Positions 45,017 to 56,467 of a DNA stretch of 64,000 bases are shown here, in pieces. Within the stretch, counting starts at the first letter, position 1. The number at the start of each line of letters is the position of its first letter. The stretch is from the NCBI GenBank assembly GCA_008330645.1, contig VLTN01000042.1, positions 1 through 64,000 on the forward strand, written 5' to 3'. The position numbers and the translations under genes are program-made. The notes beneath the pieces were generated by a model. That model saw only the letters and a list, made by a program, of their open reading frames with translations. It was not told the origin of the DNA and ran no database searches. Source of the DNA: Cafeteria roenbergensis. Lineage: Eukaryota > Sar > Bigyra > Bicosoecida > Cafeteriaceae.

Positions 45017-48000
45017 ATGCGGCGACTCGCGGCGCGCACGGCCGGCGTTGCATCCCGCTCGCCCGGCGCGGCGGGGTCGGCTGCCTCGCTCGCGAACGGC
45101 GCCGCAAGGGCAAGCCTCGCCAGAGGCCACTCCGTTGGCAAGGGCAGCTCTGGGACGGCTGGCGCGCACAGCACGGCTGGGAGTGTCCCGAGCTCGGACG
45201 ACAGCGATGGGGTCGTAGTTCTGCGCGCCGGGGAGCCCTCACGCCGCGTTCCAGCAGCGAAGTCGGCCCTGGCGGCCCGCCCCAAGCAGGTTGCGTCGCT
45301 CGTGGACCACGACATGGACGCGCACCTGGCCGGTGACACTCCTGTGAAGCTGCGTATGGAAGGCTGGAGCGCAGAGACGGACCCGTCGCTTCCGGCGCCG
45401 GCGCACGCGCGCGGCGGCCAAATCGCCGTCCTCGACCGCGCGTCGCTCCCCAGCCCGAACGTGTCCGCGGCCACCGGCGGCCCTTCCGTGCGCGAGGCCA
45501 TGGTGCTGGGCCAGGCGGTGCAGGTGCGCATGGCCCGGCACGTGGTGGCGAAGCGGGACAACGCGTTTGCGGACATCGTGCGGAACCTGAGCAAGACGCC
45601 GGTCCGCCCTCCAGAGAGCCTCGTCAGCCGACTGGGGGGCGTCATGCGCGGGCGCCACGTGGGGCGGGTGCGCGAGCACTGGCAGGACATGTCCGCGTCA
45701 GCCCTCCTGCGCTCGCAGGCGCTGGTCAGGTCGCTGCGCCGCACTCACAGGCAGGAGGACGACGTCTCCCGCATGCGCCGTCAGAAGAAGCTCGACGCCC
45801 GCAACGCCCCCGGCGCCGCCCCCCGCCTCCTCTACGGGCCGGAGGAAACCGTGGCCTACGCACTTCACCGGACGCTGCCCAACTTCACGGTGGGCACGGC
45901 CGTATTCGAGGACGTCGCCGCCTCCCTCCCCGGCTGGCAGCCCCGCTCCATGCTCGACTTCGGCAGCGGCACTGGCTCCGCCATCTGGGCCGCGCAGGAG
46001 GTGTGGCCGGGCGCGCCAATCAACACCGTGGCCGTGGAGCCCAGCCGCTCCATGAGACAGGTCGCCTCCCACCTCCTCCACGACCGGCCGAGCGTGGTCT
46101 GGCGCGCCTCGCTCGACGAGCAGGCCCGCCTCGGCCGCGGCCGCCGCTTCGACCTCGTCGTGGCCTCCCACACGCTCTCCGAGCTGGCCAACGAGTCAGA
46201 GCGGGTCAGGGCGGCATCAGCGCTCTGGTCACTCGTTGCGCCCGGCGGGGTGTTGGTCCTCGCCGAGCGGGGAAACCGGTGGGGGTTCCACGTCGTTCGC
46301 ACGATGCGGGACGGGATCCTGGCCAGGGAGGCGTCGAAGCGGCGGCTGCGGCTGCAGCGCGAGATGGACAGAGACCCGTCGCAGCAGGGCCGGGCGGCGG
46401 AGGAGGCCGCGGCCGCAGCGGCGGCGGAGGAGGCGGCAGCCGCGGCATCAGCCGACGCGGAGGCGGAGGGCGGGATGTGGGCGCGGGCAGGGGTGGATGT
46501 CAGCGCGTGGGCGCAGGCGGAGGAGGAGGCGGCGCTGAGCGCGTCGGAGGACGCCGGAGCGCCGCACGAGGCCGTCGAGGCCGAGGCTGACGGTGCCGAG
46601 GGCCACCAGCGGCCGGCTGGGGCGGGGTCGTGGGCCGGCTCTGCCGAGGGGGTGGATGGCGTCGCTGGGGGCCCACCCGTTGCAGGCGCGTCCGGGGGCG
46701 TTTGGTCGCCAGACAGCGGCAGCGGCAGCGGCAGCGGCAGCGGCAGCGGCAGCGGCAGCGGCAGCGGCAGCGGCAGCGGCAGCGGCATGATCGCGGGAGT
46801 GGTGCGCGACCCGCTGCTGGCTGCGCCGCCGGTTCCGCCGGCCCCCCCGGGCACGTTCCCTCTGACGTCGCCGGGCACGGGCGGGGCTGCCTCCGGCGCC
46901 GTGCTTGCCAGGGGGCTGGTGCCCGCGTGGATCTCCGCCCGCCGGGACGGCGACCGCTCGAAGCGCGACATGCCGCACGACGAGCGCATCGTCGCCCGTC
47001 TGGCGAAGCACAGGGGGCCCCTCGACGACCTGGGGGCCGCAGTGGTGGGGCCCTGTCCGCACGCGCTCGCCTGCCCCATGCACAAGAAGTCGTGGTGTCA
47101 CTTCGCCCAGTCCAGCTTCAACCACCGCCTCGCGACCAAGCGGCGCAAGAAGTCGCCGACGGCTCTGCCGACGCTGGAGGAGAAGTTCTCCTACTTCGCC
47201 CTCCGCAAAACCACCCCGCTGACGGAGGCCGACCACCCCCCCCACGCGCGCGCGGGCTGGGCGCAGGCGGAGGCCGCCCGCGAGTGGATGTCTAGCTTGC
47301 GCGGCGCCGCCTCGGACGGGGCCGCGGCCGGCGCTGCGGGTGTCGTGTCGCCGGGCGTCGGCCGCACCAGCGACGGCGGCGACGAGGCCTGGGCGCGATA
47401 CCAGACCGTGGCCGGGGGCGGGACACCCGCCGCCGCCGCCGCCGCCGCCGCTGGCTCGGACGCTGGTGCTGGTGCTGGCGCTGGCGCTGGCGCTGGCGCC
47501 GGTGCCGAGGGCTGCCTGTGGGAGGAGTCACTCGCGTCCAGTGCGGGCGCTGCGTCAGCTGACCCTCAGTCCGCGGGGGCCGGCAGCGACGCTTCCGCTG
47601 ACGACGGCACCGTGCAGCCGCCGCCGTCGTCGGACTGGGGAGAGGCGCCGCCGGCCTCGCCTGCGGACGCCATCGCGGCGGCGCAGCGCGCGGCGGGGGG
47701 CGCGGCGGGGGGCGCATACGGCTCTGCCGGTCAGCTGCTCATCGGGGAGGGGGACGCGCCCGGGTCGGGGGGACCGCGCGCGTCGGCCACGAGCGCGTAC
47801 GACGTGCTGCTGGCGCCGTCGGCGTGGTGGCTGGGCCGCCGCTCTCACCAGGCGCTGGCCGCGCGCGCGCTGGCGGCATCGGCGCCCGGGTCAGCGTCTG
47901 GCGCGGGAATGGGCGTCCTGGCCGCTCGGGAGGCCACTCTCCGCGGCGGGGCAGAGCTGGAGGCGGCGGCCAGCGGCGGTTTCGAGTCCATGCTGCGCTC

Positions 48001-50405
48001 GCCAGCCTTCACCCGCTTCGACCTCCTCGCCCCGGAGCGGGAGCTTGCGGCCGCCTCCGCCCCCGCGGCCGCGCCCTCGGAGCAGTCGCTCGCCCGCCGC
48101 TTCCTCGGCTTCCTGGGATTCGCCGTGGCAGAGGGGGAGGACGACGGCGTCTCAGGGGCCCTGCCAACGTCGGCGCGCGGGTCTGGGGCCCAGCTGAGCG
48201 GAATCATGCCCGGCGACGTTGGCATCGGCGGGGCCGCCCACGCTGCCGAGGACGAGGCTGCCGCTGCCGCGTCGCTCGACCAGATGCTCAGCAGAGCCAA
48301 CATCAGGGTCGTCGACAGCGACGGCGAGGAGGTGGCCTCCGATCCGCGGTCCGCCGACAAGGCAGCCGCGCTCGCCGTGGACGCCGTCGGCCGGGACGCG
48401 GCCACCAGCGCCCTCGCGGCGGCCAGGGCGGAGGAGACGTCTCTGGCGGCCGATCGACGGGCTATTCTGGAGGCAGCGGGCATGCTGCCCCCCGACGGCG
48501 CGGCGGCGGGGCCGGGGCAGGTGCCCGCCGGCGACGACGCAGCGGCTCTGCTGACCTTCGCCCGGGGGGGCAGCGCGGAGGCCGAGGCTGAGGCCGAGGC
48601 GGAGACCGGTGCCGGTGCCGGTGCGGGGGCCGGGGCGGGCGGGTGGTCGGCCGCTGGCGGCGGCGTGGAGGTGATGCAGGGTGGGGTCGCTGAGAGCGAC
48701 GCCGAGAGCGACGCGGGGTCGCTCCTCGATGAGCTGGAGGCATTCTTGGTCGGCGACGACGCATCGGACAACGACGACGACGTCGGCGGCGGCGGCGGCG
48801 GCGGCGGCGGCAGATACGGTCGCGCCGGGCTCAACCGCCAGCGCAAGGCGAGCCGCGGGTACGAGGACGACGCCATGGACGAGGAGGGCGAGGGCGAGTG
48901 GCTCGACGTGGCCAGCGGCGGGCGGGAAGCCGCCGCCTCATCGGCCGCGTGGGGTGCTGCCGCCACCGCTGCAGCAGCGTCCGGGTCCGGCCCCGGGGCT
49001 GGTATGGTTGAGAGGGCGGCGGCCGCCGCCACGCGCGTCCCCAGCACGGACCGCGAGCGCCGGGCCATCCGCCTCGGCAGAGCTGTCGCGGAGGCTGTCG
49101 CTCAGGGGCTGCCGGGCGCGGGGCAGTTCGCCCGCATCCTGCGCCCGCCGCTCCGCCGGGGAGGCCACGTCATCCTCGACGTGTGCACGCCGCAGGGCTC
49201 AATGGAGCGGTGGGTGCCCTCCAAGGCCAAACTGCGGCAGGCGCACCCCGGTGCCTACAGGGCGGCCCGCAAAGCCAGCTGGGGGGGCTGGTGGCCCAAC
49301 TGGCTGGCACGGAAGGACATGCCCTCTGGTGAGCCGCGATGCCTCCGCCCGCGATGCCTCCGCCCGCGATGCCTCCGCCCGCGATGCCTCCGCCCGCGAT
49401 GCCTCCGCCCGCGATGCCTCCGCCCGCGATGCCTCCGCCCGCGATGCTTCTGCCCGCGATGCCTCCGCCCGCGATGCCTCCGCCCGCGATGCGAGCCACC
49501 GGTTGCGGCCGCGAGCCGCTGATAGCAGAATGTTGACCGACACGCCCCGCCGCCCGCCGCTTTCCGCAGACAGCGCCCTGGATGCGAAGCAGCGCCGCCT
49601 CGCGGCCAAGCAGGAGCGCCTGGAGGCCATTGAGGCGGGCACCCGCGCCGTGTCGGCCGCCATGGCGGACGCCGGCCGCGGCGCCGAGCTCGCTGCCAGG
49701 GCTGCCCGTGAGGCCGCCAGGGAGCGCGCCGCCAGCGTGGGCAAGCAGGCGACCGAGGCAGAGCTCGCCACGGCCGAGAAGGCCGGCCGGATGGGCTTCG
49801 AGCAGGGTATCAGCCGACACCCCATGGAGGGCGGCGAGCACGTTGACGACGCCGCCATGCTGGCTCTCCGCCGCATCGAGGAGGCCGGGGCAGAGCCGGA
49901 CGAGGAGGGGCTCTACTTTGACGTTCGCACCGGGGGCGCTGCCGACGTCCTCGGGTCGCTTGGGAAGGACGTCGGAGAGGCCCAGGCAGCCGGCACCGAC
50001 GTGCAGCTAGCGAGCGACGCTGAGAGACGCGCCAAGGCCATCCCAGCCAGGCCGGCTCGCACGCCGCGCTCCATTGGCGGCCCCGCCGCCCGCGTTGCCG
50101 ACGACTGGGTTGAGAGCGCGGCCGGCACCATCATTCGCACATCCGAGATCAGCGCAGCTCTGCCGGCAGAGCTGCGGAAGTTCGCGCCCCAGTTCGACGA
50201 CCTGGCGCAGGTTGCCGCCTTCGTGGCCGACGCCGATCTGCGCGACACAGGTACGCCAGCCGGCCGGGCGGCGGCGCAGGCGCAGCGCGAGCAGCTGGCA
50301 GCCGACATGGCAGAGGCCAAGCGGCGCCGGCAGCGCCGCTCGCAGAAACGCGCGCGCCCTGCCAAGGGCGGCGGCCGCTCCGGCCGCAGAGACGAGCGCC
50401 GCTGA
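45017..50405 (+). CDS. METTL17: Mitochondrial ribosome assembly methyltransferase-like protein METTL17/Rsm22, greatly expanded
   Basis: Exons 45017-49328 and 49570-50405 give 1715 residues; family members usually have 450-650. ATG 45017 was chosen because it opens an Arg/Ala/Ser-rich targeting-like peptide; an upstream ATG at 44942 adds an acidic start. The SAM fold begins at about residue 312 ([15 protein letters not shown]). The Fe-S motif Cys-x5-Cys-x7-Cys is at 680, 686 and 694, and a fourth Cys lies in LDVCTP (1390). Between FSYFALRK and [18 protein letters not shown] lies an Ala/Gly/Ser/Asp-rich insertion of over 600 residues, and another of about 250 precedes the Cys motif. The family supports small mitochondrial subunit assembly. 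The second exon ([12 protein letters not shown] onward, ending in a basic tail) is not part of the known family. It could instead be a separate gene starting at ATG 49530. Confidence 0.85.
46715..46786 (+). repeat. AGCGGC hexamer array coding Ser-Gly repeats
   Basis: Twelve uninterrupted copies inside the METTL17 exon keep the reading frame and encode a Ser-Gly linker. Repeat slippage here would change linker length without breaking the frame. Confidence 0.95.
49336..49485 (+). repeat. 15-bp minisatellite inside the METTL17 intron
   Basis: Ten copies of GCGATGCCTCCGCCC, one with two T changes, fill most of the 241-nt intron 49329-49569 (GTGAGC to CCGCAG). All three + frames and at least two - frames are open through it, so an unspliced transcript would read on to a stop at 49520-49522. 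Confidence 0.9.
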
Positions 50406-50877
50406 TGCAGCAGTGATGGCGCGGTGGTCATGTTGCTGACTCATTCCCGCCGCGGCTCAGCCCCAGTCTCAGCGCAGCCTTGCCTGTTGCGGCGGCGGCG
50501 GGCTGATGGGCTGATGGGCTGATGGGGTGCTGGTGCTGGTCCTGGTGCTGGTGCTGGTGCTGGTGCTGGTGCTGGTGCTGGTGCTGGTGCGTGGCGTAGG
50601 GAGCCGGTCGTATGCCAGCGGGTCCGGCATGAGCGAGCCTTGAGTGAACCAGGAGGCAGCTGCGGGGACTTTGTCCTACGAGCACACTCTCACACGCGCA
50701 CGCACGCAGGCACACACACACACACGTTGAATGGCTGGGCGGCTGGCGATACAGGTCGCTGTGCGGTGGGTCGGCTGTTCTCCCGGCTCAAGGGCGGGCT
50801 CCACGCGCTGCAACGCACTGGCGCGTCGCTCATGATGCGCGTCGCTCATGATGCTCGTCGCTCATGATGCGCGTCGC
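50406..50877. repeat. Intergenic simple-repeat cluster
   Basis: The gap between the convergent METTL17 and deacylase-like genes contains GCTGATGG repeats (about 50502-50526), a GCTGGT array (about 50527-50591) and a CA/CG-rich stretch near 50690-50725. Three and a half copies of a 16-bp unit (GTCGCTCATGATGCGC) run at 50825-50880. No gene is supported here. Confidence 0.85.
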
Positions 50878-52844
50878 TCAAGCGGTGCACTTGATGTCGA
50901 CAACCTCGTGGCCAGTGTGCGCGAGGTACGCACGCAGGTCCGCGAGCGGCATGGCGATGGAGGCCTCGTTCGTGAGCGGGTGCAGCACGAGGGGGGCGGT
51001 TTCGCCGGCGAGGGTCTCGTCAAAGGCGATGCGCACCCGCAGCGCCGTGTCGTTGACGGCGGCGAGGGGGGACACCTCCCCCTTGCGCGCCCCCAGGTTC
51101 TCGAGCAGGTCCTTGTCAGCGCCGAAGCGCACCTGCACCTTGCCGTAGCCGAGCGCGGCCCCGATGGCCTTGAGGTCCGTCTTGGTCTCGTCCCGCGCGA
51201 GCAGCAGCCACATGCGCGAGTCGGTCGGGTCGCCGGCGCGGGCCTTCTTTGCCTGCGGGACAATATTTGGTCGTGCCGTGGCGGGAGAGGCCAGTCGTTG
51301 CGGCGGGAGCAGTGCGAACGCCGCGTGCAGACACGGCGCCTGGGTGTCGTGGGACGCAGCTGGCGCCGCGAGCGAAGCTGGAGCGGCGGCGGCATGCGGG
51401 GCGGCGGCGGCATGCGGGGCGGCGGCGGCATGCGGGGCGGCGGCGGCGGCGGCGGCGGCGGTCTCACCTTGAGGAAGAGGTTTTTGCAGAGGGCGCCTGC
51501 GTGGCCCGAAACCGCGCGGAGGTCCTCCATGTTCATGGCGGGCGTGTGGGTGTGGAGGGCGTAGGAGGCGGCGGGCAGGCCGGCGGCCTCGATTGCGGCG
51601 AGGGCCTTTGCGATGCTGGCGTCGCGGCCGATGGGCTCTGCCGTGTTGCTGGAGGGCTGGGAGGCGGTGGCCGCGACGGCGGCGACGGCGACGGGCGCGC
51701 TGGCGTCCGCTGAGGATGCGGCGGCCGCGGCGGGCGCGGTGCCGGCGGCTGCTGCCGCTGCCTCCTTCTTGTCCTTCTCAGCGTCGCGCTGGCTGGCCTT
51801 CTTGCGCTGGCCGGCGTTGAGGGCCACGGAGAGGTCGGCCATGGCGGAGATCTCCGCCGCGCGGGGGCGGACGTCGATCTGGCCGCCCTCGCGGGGGGCA
51901 CCTCCACGGCGCAGGCGGGCGCGGTCGGCGGCGGCCGCGAGGGGGCTGGTGGCCAGGACGGTTTCGAACCAGCGGCGGGCGGCGGGGGTGGCCGCCGAGG
52001 CGCCCCCCTGGGTCACGACGAGCGTGAAGATGTCGTAGGCCGCCGCTGCGACGACGACGTCGGAGGCAGAGATGGACTCCCCCTGAAGGAAGGTGCTGGC
52101 GGTGAGGTGCGCGTCCAGCTCCGCCATGGCGGCCGTGAAGGCCTCCACGCGGCCCAGGTCAGCGCGGAGCTGCGTGCGCCGGGCCGGGGGAACGGGGGGA
52201 CGGGGGGGCGAGCATCGCGCAACGAGGGGCAGGCAACCACCTTCTGCACGGCGGCCGCGCAAAGCTTGAGCAGAGTTCGCGGGCTGGGTCGGCGATCAGC
52301 AGCCCGCGGGTGGCAGGGGACAGAGGGGCACAAAATGCTCGCGCGGGCACCAAGGTGGTGAGACGAGTGACTCACCTTGTCCTGGGAGGGGGAATAGCGA
52401 ATGCCGTTGTTGACGAGTGCGGCGAGCATGGCGCGGCTCTTGTCGAGCACAGCAGCCACAGGGGCGCTCATCAGACGCTCGAACGCAAAGGAAACCCAAG
52501 AGTCGAACTGTGCAGGGGACCCGCAGGGAGGGGCGCAGCCGGGGGGAGCACGCGGTGGCGGGGAAAGTTGGGCAACCTGGGCCATCGAGGCACGGCAACT
52601 CTCGCCAAGTGGCAAGAGCCGCGCTCACCTTGGCTGCCTCGAAGCCACCACGGCCCGCAGCGGACGTGCCGCTGCAGCGCGAAAGGAAGCGCGCCACCGC
52701 GGAGGCGCCGCTGATGGTGCCCTCCGGGCCGATGAGAACGGCGTCGCCGGTGGTCACGCCGCTGAAGTTGATGGCCACGCCACCAAAGTCCGCCACGGCA
52801 AGGGCCGGGAGCACAGCGTCGGGCGATCCGGAGAGGGTGTACAT
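50878..52844 (-). CDS. GST-like domain fused to YbaK/ProX-type aminoacyl-tRNA deacylase domain
   Basis: Four exons, 52844-52629, 52507-52376, 52169-51468 and 51252-50878, give 474 residues. The three introns (121, 206 and 215 nt) are phase 0 and start GTGAGC, GTGAGT and GTGAGA. Residues 1-200 form a GST-like fold of the type found on MetRS, EPRS and AIMP proteins: a beta-rich start, then helices with the LQGESISASDVVVAAAAYD core. A Lys/Glu/Ala-rich linker follows (about 235-300). Residues 310-474 match YbaK/ProX/PRORSD1 editing domains, including YALHTHTPAMNMEDL, CKNLFLK, WLLLARDETKTDLKA and a final HPLTNEASIAM and TGHEVVDIK. These domains remove wrongly charged amino acids, typically Ala from tRNA-Pro. 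The GST part suggests docking to a multi-synthetase complex, as for trypanosome MCP proteins. The stop codon lies inside a 16-bp repeat. Confidence 0.87.
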
Positions 52845-53140
52845 CGCTCTCGCACAAACACCGAAGGGGCCTGCTGGTGCCGCGTCCGGGCCTCGCCGGC
52901 GGCGCGCTCGGCGTCTGCTGGCGCGGGAATCGCTTGGCTCTGCTGCTTCAATTGCTGCGGCGATGTGGGGCAGTCGCGCGCCATCACTCCGCGCGAGCTC
53001 GCGACACCGGGCGGACAAAGCTCGCGCAATGAGCAACGCCCCGCCTGACCGTGAGGCAGCGGCGCGAGCGGGCGCGCGCTTGCGTTGGCCGTGGCTGCGA
53101 GGCGCAAACCCGCTCCCGAAACGTGCGTGTCAACCGTGCA

Positions 53141-54230
53141 ATGCCCGCAGACTCCCGGCGGCTCATCCCTGCCGGCCTGGTGAACCCCATCCAGACGGAG
53201 AAGCGCATCGAGCGCCTCGAGATGGCGGTAGCTGTGCTCGGGTGAGGCGGAGTGCGGTCCCTGAGAGGCCCAGGCGCAGCGCGCCGCGAGTGCCGCCGCA
53301 GCCCCTGCTCCGCGCCGTGCCCTCCCCCGTGGCCGCGCCCGTTCACAGTGCTCCTGCCGTGTTCCCGTGTTTGCGCCTGGGCGTCGCAGCGTTACCACTG
53401 TCGGCCTTTCGGCGGCGCTGCTTGCGTCGAGGTTTGGCGTGCTGCGGGCGCGCGTCGTGGAGGCAGAGCATGTCCAGCTGACCCACAGGGCGACGTCCCT
53501 GTCCGAGACGCTCGGGTTTTCCCGCCGCTTCCCCGCCGGAGAGCTGACGGTGCGCAGGGGGCGCCCTGAGCTGCGGCTGCTCGACGGCCACGTGTCGCTG
53601 ATGGATGTGCACCGGCGCGTTCGCGTGCAGCTGGACCCCTCGTTCCGGCCCGCGGCGCCCATGCGGCAGCCCACGCGGGAGGCCGTGACGGGCCAGCGGC
53701 GCATGCGTCTGTTCGCGGGGCGGCCGCTGCTCGTGCTCTCTGACGAGCACGAGACGCCCATGGCGGTGCTGGACGCGGCGCGGGGCGTGCAGCCGGCGCC
53801 GGGGCGCAGGACCGCGGGAACCAGGCAGACCGGCGGGGAGGGCGCCAGGGCGCCGACGGGGGGGGAGGAGGAGCCGCCGGCCCCCGCGGCATCGGGGGTG
53901 GCGGACTGGGCGCAGGCGCTGCTGGCCGCCGACGGCCCCGCTGCGGCTGCCGCGGCACCATCCCGTGAAAGCGGCGGCGGCAGCGGCAGCGGCAGCGGCA
54001 GCACTGTCGGCGGGCCGGGTGCAGACTCCGACCCGTTCCCGGCCGGCGGGTTTGGAATGCAGTCCGGATCCGAAGCGGCGGCTGCAGCGGGCAGTGGAAC
54101 GCTCATTGTCGACGAAACCGCCACTCCCTCGTGGGCCAAGCCGCGCCGCCCGGAGGACGACTCGCCGCACAAGCCAAAGTCGGTCCAGGCCGAGATCGAC
54201 GCGGACACGCCGCCCACGCCTCGCGCTTAG
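53141..54230 (+). CDS. Single-pass membrane protein of unknown function
   Basis: Exons 53141-53241 and 53390-54230 give 313 residues. The 148-nt intron (GTGAGG to TCGCAG) splits a codon and lies in the middle of the only hydrophobic segment (about 28-50), which becomes continuous after splicing. A short basic N-terminus precedes it. A conserved-looking region of about 100 residues follows (LTHRATSLSETLGFSRRF through MRLFAGRPLLVLSDEHETPMAVLDAARG), then a Gly/Ser/Ala-rich tail with a SG repeat. I do not recognise a family. It diverges from the deacylase-like gene, with 296 nt between starts. Confidence 0.65.
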
Positions 54231-54601
54231 GGTGCAGGGCCCAGCCCCAGTCGACCGCCTTTGAGTGTGCCGGCCAGCGCACGCCGCGGCCCCGTGTGTG
54301 CTCCCACAGCGAGCCAACCGAATGCTTGTTGCTCTCAAAGCGAACCCGCACACTGCTCCAACCAGCTCATCGCCGCGTCGCCCAGAGGCCTCGCGATCCA
54401 GTCCACCCCGACTGCGGCACGGTGCCATCTGGAGCGAAGTCCACGGGCGTGGTGTCCGCCGGGCTGGCGGCTTGCGGCCGTGTTTGCCACAAAACCCGGG
54501 GTTGCAGCGCCGCCAAGGTGGCAGAGCCGGCTGCCACGCAGCGACAGGGATTCTAGCCGCACGCCCGGCTGGCTGCAGCCCCCGACGGGCCAGCCTTGGA
54601 A
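54231..54601. other. Intergenic region
   Basis: This 371-nt stretch separates two + strand membrane-protein genes. Open frames run through it on both strands, but none has a recognisable product, and no repeat stands out. Confidence 0.5.
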
Positions 54602-56011
54602 ATGGGCGGCCAGGGTGACAACCCCGGCCTGCGAGAGAGGCCCGCTGCGTCGGGAGCGAGCGAGCAGGACAGCCTGCTGCAGACAGCGACCGACGAGCGA
54701 GACGCTTCGCAACGGGAGCTGGACGGCCTGCGCAAGGCCGCCCGCCAACCTCGCGGAAACACCTACTTCCAATGCGGGGTGGTCCAGATTGTGTTCGGGA
54801 CGCTTGCTGGCGTGGTGGCAGTGTCGCTGATCGGCCTGGAAGTTGTGAACGAGCAGCTCAGCATTTGCAAGCCGTCCGCTGCCATCCGGGACCGGCAACT
54901 CCTGGCTCTCGACGCCGAGTTGATGACGTGAGGGCCGCCGCCCGGATTGCCAGCCTCCTGGCCCGCCACCAGTTCCCGGGAGCGGGTGCCGCCGCGTTGG
55001 CAGTCAGGAGGGCAATGCGGCGGAGCGCGCGCGGGCTCGATTGCTTGCACGCGCCCGGCACCCCTCAAGAGTCCTCTCCCTCGCCTGCTGCCCTGAATCC
55101 GCAAAATCCGTTCCGCCCCCTTTCCCCCCCGCTGCAGCATGCTTCGTGGGCTGGGCTGGCTCATCGTGGCCGCCTTGGCCCTGTCGACAGCCTCCACGGG
55201 CTTCGGGCTGCCGTTCCCGCCGGTTGTGCTCTCTGACTGGTCCTCGCCCGCCCCGTGGCCGGTGCAAAAGGAGGGCGACCCGAAGCGCCTCTCGGAGGCA
55301 GAGATCATGCGGAACGCGCGCCTGCGCCGCTTTTCGATGCTGCGCGACATCTGGCGGCCGGGGGTGCAGGTGGCCCTCACGATGACTGTCGTCGGGGCTG
55401 GCGTCTGGGCAGCCGTCGACGGGATCCCCGTTGTGGGCGTCGCCGCCGGGACGCTGGGAGCCGGCGACCCCGCCGTCATCGCCGCCTGCAGCTCGCCGCT
55501 GTTGGCCGTGGCCTCTGCCGTGTCGGACGGCTGCATCCTCGTCGCGCTGCTCTACCTAACCGTGCTCTCGCTCTTCGCATGCAGAGCTTGCGCTCGAAGG
55601 CTCTGCCCGGACGCCGCGCGCGCCTGCCTGCCCCGGTCCCTGGAGGAGGCGGAGGAGGAGCGCCGCAACGCCCTGCGCGCGCAGCGGCAGGCTGCCAGGC
55701 TGGCGGAGGCGGAGGAGCGGGCGGAGGCGCTCGCCAAACAGCGCGTGACGGGCGTGGAGGGGACCTTCGGCGGAACGGACGAGGAGCAGCCGCCGCCGGG
55801 GGGCGCGGGCAGCTCTGCCGCGGCAATGCAGACCCTCCTCTCAGGCGCTGCTGAGAGGGAAGCCACGGACGCTGCGGACGCGGCGCTCGCGGCGCTCGCG
55901 GTCAAGAGGCCCGCGGCTCTGCCGGCGGCGGAGGCCGAGCCGGACGCCGAGGGGCCCGCGGACGGCGCCACAGCTGCCGCGGCGGCCGGTCAGACTAGCG
56001 CGGCCGTCTGA
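54602..56011 (+). CDS. Multi-pass membrane protein of unknown function
   Basis: Exons 54602-54927 and 55138-56011 give 399 residues. The 210-nt intron (GTGAGG to CTGCAG, with a strong C/T tract before the acceptor) joins two frames that would otherwise be separate small proteins. Hydrophobic segments lie at about 60-84, 111-137, 172-197 and 205-245. The C-terminal part is a Glu/Arg/Ala-rich likely helix (EEAEEERRNALRAQRQAARL) and then disordered Ala-rich sequence. No family was recognised. If the splice is not used, the second exon has its own ATG at 55139, so a 290-residue protein is the main alternative. Confidence 0.6.
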
Positions 56012-56467
56012 GCCCGGCGCCCTGCCCCGCACCGCTCTGCCCTGCCCTACTCTGCGTTGCTCTGCCCTGCTCTGCACCGCTGCGTCCGTTTCATGCGTGT
56101 GGCCCGTGTGTGCCGGCCGCAGGAGCACCTCTGGCAGCGGCGCCCGCTCAAGGCCGGCCCCGTGAGTGGCCCGCCGCCGCCGCTGCTGGCGTCGAGGCAC
56201 GGCTATTGCGCTGCCACACAAGCAGGGCCTGTGCACTCGACGGCTGGCTCGCACGCAATATCAAAGCGAGGGGCCGAGCCCGTGCTCGCAAGCCCGGGAA
56301 CCGCCCACACCCACACGCACACTCGCACTCGCACGCACACTCAAAAGTGAAGGAATGCCGACGCACACGCCAGCGGCCCTCGGCGGCAGGCAGGCGGCTC
56401 AGCTGCTCCGACCCGCGCGGCCCAGCTGCTCCGACCCGCGCGGCCCAGCTGCTCCGAACCGCGCGGC
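56012..56467. repeat. Convergent spacer with short repeats
   Basis: The spacer has CTCTGCCCTGC-like repeats near 56030-56085, CAC/CTCGCA simple repeats near 56308-56345, and three copies of a 23-bp unit (core CAGCTGCTCCGACCCGCG) at 56400-56468. The last copy touches the stop codon of the - strand gene. No gene was seen. Confidence 0.8.

Noticed and set aside
45865-49068. Several - strand frames over METTL17
   Set aside because: They are Arg/Pro/Ala-rich shadows of the coding strand and have no domain.
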